Shown here piece after piece: positions 18,248 through 22,640 of a DNA stretch of 22,640 nucleotides (position 1 is the first letter of the stretch; each line of letters begins with the position of its first letter). The DNA lies in assembly GCA_900555005.1 (NCBI GenBank), contig USJM01000005.1, positions 1 through 22,640 of the forward strand. The letters run 5' to 3'. The notes below the pieces were generated by a model, which was not told where the DNA came from, did no database searches, and worked only from the letters and a program-made list of their open reading frames with translations. Origin of the DNA: an uncultured Lachnospiraceae bacterium. Its GTDB lineage: Bacteria > Bacillota_A > Clostridia > Lachnospirales > Lachnospiraceae. Made by a program: the position numbers and the translations under genes.

Positions 18248-19354
18248 TTAAGCCACAAAGTTGACCGGAAGGATCAGGTAAACATACGACTGCTGTTCAT
18301 CCCGGATAAAACAGGGTGACTTTGAGTTGAGAAAATAGATTGTAATCTCATCGTCCCGGATGACATTCAGAGCATCTGCGACAAACTTCGGATTGAAGCC
18401 GATCATCAGATCCTTTCCTTCCTTTGTGATCTGGATGTCGTCACTCATCGATCCTCTTGCCGGAGAGTTGATCTTCAGATTCATGTCCCGGTCTGTGATG
18501 GAGACAACCAGCGGACGCTTCTCTGACTCACTCGTAAACAGCATTGCACGACCGACGGATGCCGACAGATCCGCCTTCCGGACCGTGATCTTTGTATCAA
18601 AGTCATTCGACAGCATCTGGTCAATCCGGAAATAAGTTCCTTCGATCAATCTCGATACGACAATGGTACCTTCCAGATCGAACAGAACCTCGTTCTTTGT
18701 AAAGTAAATATGGACCTTGTCCTCCTCCTCGCCGCTCATGATCTTCTGAAGATCGGACAGTGTCTTTCCCGGGATAATGACCTTGAAGGTCGGAACGACC
18801 TCATCCAGCTTCATCCGCCTGATCGCGATGCGGTGTCCGTCCAGACAGACCATACGGATCTCATTCTCGTTGGTTTCAAGCAGAGCGCCGGTCATCAGCT
18901 TGTTTGCATCGTTGACCGCGATCGAAAAGATCGTCTGCTCGATCATCTCCCGGAGTGCGAACTGGCTCATGACAACCGGATTCTCCCGGTCAATGGACGG
19001 AAGCGAAGCAAACTCAGTCCCGTCTTTTCCGGCAATCCGAAGCTCGGTGTTCTCGCATGTAATCCGGATCTGAAGATTGCTGTCCGTCGTGATCGTCACC
19101 TCGCTGTTTGGAAGCTTGGAGACAATGTCTGAAAACAGCTTCGCGTCGATGCAGATCAGCCCTCTCTCATCGATCTCCCCGGAAACGACTGTCTCAATAC
19201 CCAGTTCCGTATCGGTTGCCGTAAACTTGATCTGATCGACCGTCGCATCAATCAGGATGCAGGTCAGAATGTCCATCGTTGTCTTGCCTGGGATCGCACT
19301 CATAACGGTCCGAATCGCTCTTTGAAGCTCTGTCTTTTGTGCTCTGATTATCAT
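18248..19354 (-). CDS. dnaN: DNA polymerase III beta subunit (sliding clamp)
   Basis: A 368-residue clamp of three similar domains. The N-terminus MIIRAQKTELQRAIRTV, the ALLETNENEIRMVCLDGHRIAIRR region in the middle domain, and the C-terminus QQSYVYLILPVNF are all typical. It encircles DNA and tethers the replicative polymerase. The frame is open from 19414, but the ATG at 19354 is chosen because it has AGGGAG eight bases upstream and begins at the usual residue. A long leader of at least 130 bases separates it from the probable promoter at about 19491. The gene follows dnaA as in most Firmicutes. Confidence 0.97.
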   Translation of the reverse strand: MIIRAQKTELQRAIRTVMSAIPGKTTMDILTCILIDATVDQIKFTATDTELGIETVVSGEIDERGLICIDAKLFSDIVSKLPNSEVTITTDSNLQIRITCENTELRIAGKDGTEFASLPSIDRENPVVMSQFALREMIEQTIFSIAVNDANKLMTGALLETNENEIRMVCLDGHRIAIRRMKLDEVVPTFKVIIPGKTLSDLQKIMSGEEEDKVHIYFTKNEVLFDLEGTIVVSRLIEGTYFRIDQMLSNDFDTKITVRKADLSASVGRAMLFTSESEKRPLVVSITDRDMNLKINSPARGSMSDDIQITKEGKDLMIGFNPKFVADALNVIRDDEITIYFLNSKSPCFIRDEQQSYVYLILPVNFVA

Positions 19355-19490
19355 ATCGGCATCTCCCTTATGATGATATCTGCTGACTGTATCTGTATCC
19401 TCTCTGTCCTGCATGGCCTTGTTTCTGATTCATGGACGCATCTGCGTCGGCAGGAAGGAAGCAGTAATAAGAAAAATCATCAGTACCCTT

Positions 19491-19496
19491 ATTATA
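19491..19496 (-). promoter_or_regulatory. Candidate -10 element of the dnaN promoter
   Basis: A perfect TATAAT on the - strand lies 137 bases before the dnaN ATG. No strong -35 is visible. Two overlapping DnaA boxes (19501-19517) occupy the spacer and -35 region, so DnaA binding could affect this promoter. Confidence 0.45.
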
Positions 19497-19500
19497 GCGC

Positions 19501-19621
19501 TGTGGATATGTGGAAAACTCCTGAAAATGCTTGATTTATGCGGATTTCCGGAGACAATTCTGTGTGAAAAACTGTACCAGGTCATCCACAATGCGTCCGA
19601 ATCATCCTGATTTTATCCACC
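19501..19621. other. Origin region, dnaA-dnaN side: DnaA box cluster
   Basis: Four 9-mers differ from TTATCCACA by one base. On the - strand: ATATCCACA (19509-19501) and TTTTCCACA (19517-19509), which overlap by one base. On the + strand: TCATCCACA (19582-19590) and TTATCCACC (19613-19621), which overlaps the dnaA stop codon. The segment between them (19514-19570) is AT-rich and could be the unwinding element, as downstream of dnaA in Bacillus subtilis. Origin function is inferred from position and boxes. Confidence 0.75.
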
Positions 19622-21001
19622 CGGGTTGATCTTCCGCTTCAGGACATCGATCGTTCTCTGCATGTCAGGGTACTGCGACATCTCGTCCTCAACAGCCGTG
19701 ATGCCGTGCATGACGGTCGAATGGTCCCTTGCCAGCACCTTTCCGATGGATTTGTATGGAAGATCCAGCATCTCCCTGCAGAGATACATCACAATCTGGC
19801 GAGGCTGCGCAATCTCTGCATTGCGCTTTTTTGAAAGAATATCGGCTCTTGTGATCCCGAAATGCTCCGAGACGATATCGATGATTGTATCGGCCGTGAT
19901 CGGCTGCCCTTCCTCCGGGGATATGAGGTCCCGCAGGGCGTCCTTTGCCAGCTGGATATCGATCGGCCGCCCGTGGTCGAGCCGGCTGAAGGCAATCAGC
20001 TTGATCAGGGCTCCCTCCAGCTCACGGATGTTGGACTTGATGTTGGTTGCAATGTACTGCAGAACCTCATTGTCCACCTGATACCCTTCTGTCTCCGCTT
20101 TCTTCTGCAGAATGGCCATCCGGGTCTCGTAATCCGGTTTTTTGACATCTGCTTGAAGTCCCCAGGCAAGACGGTTCTTCAGCCGGTCATCAAGCGCGTC
20201 AAATTCCTTCGGAGGCCTGTCCGAGGAGATGATGATCTGCTTGCTCTGGTCAAACAGGTCGTTGAACGTATGGAAAAATTCGTTTTGCGTTGCGTCCTTT
20301 CCAATGATGAACTGGATATCATCGATCAGGAGAACATCAATGTTGCGGTACTTGTGGCGGAACGCATTGAGCATACTCACGTTGTTGGAATTCTTGAGTG
20401 CGGAGATCAGCTCATTGGTGAAGACCTCGGAAGAGACGTAGCGCACAATCTTGTCCGGCTGTGTCGTGATGATGTGATGCGCGATCGAGTGCATCAGGTG
20501 TGTCTTTCCGAGGCCGGATCCTCCATATATAAAGAAGGGATTGTACACCTTTCCCGGCGCTTCGGCGATTGCGACAGCGGCTGCATAGGCAAAACGGTTG
20601 TTTTCACCTACAACAAAGGTATCGAAGGTGTAGCGTGGGTTGAGTCCTGCCTCCTCAAGCGCAAGCCTGGCCTTCGGCGGAATCTCCTCCTCAGTTTCCT
20701 TCTTCTTTGCCTGATTGGCTGTCCGCAGCCGGTTCTCACGCGCCTGCTCGGGTGTGATATATTCCAGCTCGTACTCCACTCCTGTCATCTCCGCAATCGC
20801 GACCTTCAGCTGGATGGTATACTTCTTCTGAATATACTCGATTGCCATCTGTCCGTTCGGGACAAGGATGCTGATCGTGTTTCCCTCAATCTGAAAGATG
20901 GTCAGCGGCTTCAGCCATGCCTTGAACGCGACGTCAGAGACTTCATATTCCTGATGGACATTCTCCAGAATGTCCGCCCATTTCTCTTCTACAACTTCCA
21001 T
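19613..21001 (-). CDS. dnaA: Chromosomal replication initiator DnaA
   Basis: A 462-residue initiator, normal in length. Domain I (about 1-80) starts MEVVEEKWADILENV; a short charged linker follows. The AAA+ domain has Walker A GGSGLGKTH (160-168), Walker B VLLIDDIQF, and sensor motifs in IISSDRPPKEFDALDDRLKNR. Domain IV carries the DnaA-box-binding signature YKSIGKVLARDHSTVMHG near the C-terminus. It binds the boxes on both sides of its gene and opens the origin. The ATG at 21001 has only a weak ribosome binding site (GCAGG, about 10 bases upstream), which may limit expression. The frame is intact. Confidence 0.98.
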   Translation of the reverse strand: MEVVEEKWADILENVHQEYEVSDVAFKAWLKPLTIFQIEGNTISILVPNGQMAIEYIQKKYTIQLKVAIAEMTGVEYELEYITPEQARENRLRTANQAKKKETEEEIPPKARLALEEAGLNPRYTFDTFVVGENNRFAYAAAVAIAEAPGKVYNPFFIYGGSGLGKTHLMHSIAHHIITTQPDKIVRYVSSEVFTNELISALKNSNNVSMLNAFRHKYRNIDVLLIDDIQFIIGKDATQNEFFHTFNDLFDQSKQIIISSDRPPKEFDALDDRLKNRLAWGLQADVKKPDYETRMAILQKKAETEGYQVDNEVLQYIATNIKSNIRELEGALIKLIAFSRLDHGRPIDIQLAKDALRDLISPEEGQPITADTIIDIVSEHFGITRADILSKKRNAEIAQPRQIVMYLCREMLDLPYKSIGKVLARDHSTVMHGITAVEDEMSQYPDMQRTIDVLKRKINPGG

Positions 21002-21029
21002 AAGTCACAACCTGCACTTTTCATACGAT

Positions 21030-21253
21030 GCGGAAAAATGTCAAAATTTGACACGAATATTTAAAGTTTACTTGAAAGCTGTGTTTTTTTCAACAGCAGG
21101 GCAGAGGGAGGTGTGGATAACTTCATTTCCGGGATGTGGATACAGAAATACGTGTTTTACGGGATTTTCAGACCGGAATATAGAAAAATGCACCTGTGAA
21201 CACACAGTTGTCCACCGCGCTTTCTGGAGATATCCACATAAAAAGGTGGATAA
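21030..21253. other. Origin region, dnaA-rpmH side: DnaA box cluster
   Basis: The 414-base gap between dnaA and rpmH holds a perfect DnaA box TTATCCACA on the - strand (21120-21112). One-mismatch boxes lie at 21143-21135 (- strand), 21230-21238 (+ strand) and 21253-21245 (- strand), with a weaker TTGTCCACC at 21208-21216. An AT-rich block at 21031-21090 sits between the boxes and dnaA. With the second cluster at 19501-19621, this is the bipartite origin layout known in Bacillus. The rest of the gap holds the rpmH promoter and leader. Confidence 0.85.
21039..21053. promoter_or_regulatory. Perfect palindrome upstream of dnaA
   Basis: TGTCAAA and TTTGACA are exact inverted repeats around one central base, 38 bases upstream of the dnaA ATG. 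Each strand therefore carries a TTGACA hexamer. The - strand copy could be the -35 of dnaA, but no good -10 follows at 16-18 bases. It may be an operator or part of the AT-rich origin element. Confidence 0.45.
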
Positions 21254-21262
21254 GTTTTCTGC

Positions 21263-21291
21263 TTGACGGGGCATACGCTTCTGCATATAAT
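21263..21291 (+). promoter_or_regulatory. Strong sigma-A promoter for the rpmH-rnpA-yidD-yidC run
   Basis: TTGACG (21263-21268), a 17-base spacer, then a perfect TATAAT (21286-21291). The predicted start near 21298 gives a leader of about 118 bases before rpmH. This is the best promoter match in the window. The last DnaA box ends 10 bases upstream. Confidence 0.88.
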
Positions 21292-21415
21292 TATAGCGAT
21301 GTTTTCTCGATTAACTGTGTACGGACTGTTTCCCTATAGCAGAAAAGAATATGAGAGAATAGACCGGCAGCTGTTGAAGCAGCCGGGAATCGGGAGCAAA
21401 GGGGGTGTTTGAACC

Positions 21416-21553
21416 ATGGCAAAGATGACATTTCAGCCGCATAAGAAGCAGTATCACAGAGTCCACGGGTTCCGCGCCAGAATGGCGACAAAGGGCGGAA
21501 GAAAGGTTCTGGCTGCAAGAAGAGCAAAGGGAAGAAAAGCTCTTACCGTCTGA
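21416..21553 (+). CDS. rpmH: 50S ribosomal protein L34
   Basis: A 45-residue, strongly basic protein: [20 protein letters not shown], then [20 protein letters not shown], then KALTV. The FQP, VHGFR.RM and [13 protein letters not shown] blocks are the L34 family signature. The ATG at 21416 has GGGGGTG at suitable distance. It is the first gene of the rightward run from the origin, as in nearly all bacteria. Confidence 0.98.
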   Translation: MAKMTFQPHKKQYHRVHGFRARMATKGGRKVLAARRAKGRKALTV

Positions 21554-21673
21554 TGCGGATATTGAACTTAGCAGGGAATTATGATGAAAGAGTTTCGGAG
21601 ATGCTCGAAGCTCTTTCTTCATATTATGCAGTGTGCAGCCCCGTCTGAGGGGCGGGCGATTTGGCAGATATTT

Positions 21674-22138
21674 ATGAAATACTCGAATACATCAGAAAGT
21701 CTGAAAGACAATCGGGATTTCCAGAAGGTGTACCAGTATGGAAAGTCTGCTGCAAACCGGACACTCGTTCTGTATATGTACCCGCGGGCTGAGAAGATGA
21801 GACAGCTGGAGCAGGGGGAAGGGGAGAAAGTACCCCGGATGCCCTATTCCTGGAAGACGGCGGGGTATACGAAAAACCGTGTCGGCATATCGGTGAGCAA
21901 AAAAGTGGGAAACAGCGTCGTGAGACATCATCTGTGCAGACTTGTGAGAGAAAGCTATCGTTTGAATGAAGATAAATTCGACAGGGGCCTCGATCTTGTC
22001 GTGATCGTCAGGCCGGGCGCGAGAGAACTTCCGTTCTCTGATATTGACCGCGCGCTGCTCCATGTATCCCGTAAGCTCGGGGTGCTTCAGAAGACAGAGG
22101 GAGCAGAAAAGAAGAATACAATCGGGGAGAGCAGATGA
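21674..22138 (+). CDS. rnpA: Ribonuclease P protein component
   Basis: The protein subunit of RNase P, which matures the 5' end of tRNAs with the rnpB RNA. From the ATG at 21674 it is 154 residues and begins [20 protein letters not shown], matching the family start. The frame is open from 21581, but those extra 31 residues have no counterpart. The ribosome binding site is weak. After LVLYMYP there are about 25-28 extra polar residues (about 38-66) before [16 protein letters not shown]. The RNR motif that normally reads like RNRxKR is RHHLCR here. Both are unusual but in frame. The stop overlaps the yidD start (ATGA). Confidence 0.95.
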   Translation: MKYSNTSESLKDNRDFQKVYQYGKSAANRTLVLYMYPRAEKMRQLEQGEGEKVPRMPYSWKTAGYTKNRVGISVSKKVGNSVVRHHLCRLVRESYRLNEDKFDRGLDLVVIVRPGARELPFSDIDRALLHVSRKLGVLQKTEGAEKKNTIGESR

Positions 22139-22344
22139 AACATATGATGATCAGGGCAATCCGCTGGTATCAGAAGTATCTGTCTCCACTCAAGACCACC
22201 CGCTGTCCGTATATTCCGACCTGCAGCAACTATGCCCTGCAGGCAATCGAAAAGTACGGTGCGCTGAAGGGCGGCATACTTGCAGGCTGGAGAATTCTGA
22301 GGTGCAATCCATTTTCGCACGGAGGATACGACCCGGTTCCGTAA
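22135..22344 (+). CDS. yidD: Membrane protein insertion efficiency factor YidD
   Basis: A 69-residue protein with the complete YidD pattern: [56 protein letters not shown]. The conserved Cys residues, an amphipathic N-terminal helix and the PCSHGGxDPVP-like end are all present. It assists YidC in membrane protein insertion. Its ATG overlaps the rnpA stop, and yidC follows after 15 bases, so it sits inside a coupled run. Confidence 0.97.
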   Translation: MKHMMIRAIRWYQKYLSPLKTTRCPYIPTCSNYALQAIEKYGALKGGILAGWRILRCNPFSHGGYDPVP

Positions 22345-22359
22345 GGAGAAAGGATAATC

Positions 22360-22640
22360 ATGAGCTTACTTACTCAGAGCAACAAATTTCTGATCGGCCC
22401 TGTTGCCGTTGGGCTGGGGTGGATCATGGCTGGTCTGTTCTGGCTGATGTCCCTGATCGGGATCAGCAACATCGGTCTGGCCATCATCCTGTTCACCTTC
22501 GTGATTCTCATGGCAATGCTTCCGCTCACGTATCGACAGCAGAAGTTTTCCAGGATGACGCCTCTGATGCAGCCGGAGCTGAATGCCATCCAGAAGAAGT
22601 ACAAGGGAAAGACAGATCAGGTCTCGATGCAGAAGATGAA
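22360..22640 (+). CDS. yidC: Membrane protein insertase YidC/Oxa1 family, N-terminal part (cut by window edge)
   Basis: An open frame runs from the ATG at 22360 (AGGAGAAAGGA upstream) to the window end, 93 complete codons. The protein has a first membrane segment, then IGISNIGLAIILFTFVILMA and LPLTYRQQKFSRM, followed by the cytoplasmic loop segment QPELNAIQKKYKGKTDQ. These match the YidC/Oxa1 core that inserts proteins into the membrane. It is of the short Gram-positive type, without the large periplasmic domain. The rest of the gene lies outside. Confidence 0.95.
   Translation, partial: MSLLTQSNKFLIGPVAVGLGWIMAGLFWLMSLIGISNIGLAIILFTFVILMAMLPLTYRQQKFSRMTPLMQPELNAIQKKYKGKTDQVSMQKM

Noticed and set aside
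19470..19517. A DnaA-trio unwinding module next to the overlapping DnaA boxes
   Set aside because: Boxes are followed by GCGC and then CTA, but only one triplet fits the trio pattern before it breaks down, so the call is not supported.

Overview
The window covers a bacterial replication origin and its left flank. The gene set and order (rnpA and rpmH on one side; dnaA, dnaN, an S4-domain yaaA/rlbA, recF, gyrB and gyrA on the other) are those of a Firmicute. The protein sequences, the moderately high GC content, the SAM-I riboswitch on metK, MurT/GatD, and the orphan sugar ABC ATPase beside a CdaR-type regulator suggest a Clostridia member, most likely Lachnospiraceae-like. This placement is inferred from remembered family sequences; no search was run.

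Layout. The origin lies around 19.5-21.3 kb. DnaA boxes occur on both sides of dnaA: one group in the dnaA-rpmH gap and a second in the dnaA-dnaN gap. Rightward from the origin on the + strand are rpmH (missed by size-filtered ORF calling), rnpA, yidD and the start of yidC. Leftward on the - strand are dnaA, dnaN, yaaA, recF, gyrB, gyrA, then a tight cell-envelope run: a beta-lactamase-fold lipoprotein, murT, gatD, a D,D-carboxypeptidase, and a tyrosine-recombinase-fold protein. A DEDDh exonuclease gene on the + strand converges on this run. Further left on the - strand are an MsmK/UgpC-type ABC ATPase, a CdaR-family regulator, metK with a SAM riboswitch, and a truncated RluA-family pseudouridine synthase at the left edge. 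All genes but the exonuclease are co-oriented with replication.

How the parts work together. The origin block supplies initiation (DnaA), the sliding clamp (DnaN), repair (RecF) and supercoiling (gyrase), plus ribosomal protein L34, RNase P protein and the YidD/YidC membrane insertion pair. The run behind gyrA acts on peptidoglycan: MurT/GatD amidates the D-Glu of lipid II, and the carboxypeptidase trims terminal D-Ala. Each metabolic transcription unit on the left has its own terminator.

The most striking sequence-level observation is that five consecutive genes except gatD (dacA-like, murT, the beta-lactamase-like gene, gyrA, gyrB) carry eight reading-frame breaks between about 7.56 and 16.17 kb. 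All eight shift in the same direction, and each is repaired by adding one base. With the repairs, every gene reaches a normal length and stop, and murT regains an ATGA overlap with gatD. Systematic single-base deletion errors in the assembly are the best explanation. Those genes are annotated at their repaired extents. I did not find a convincing novel system. The most unusual proteins are a recombinase-fold protein lacking three catalytic residues, an RnpA with an insertion and an altered RNR motif, and a class A beta-lactamase-like lipoprotein with no recognisable omega-loop Glu.
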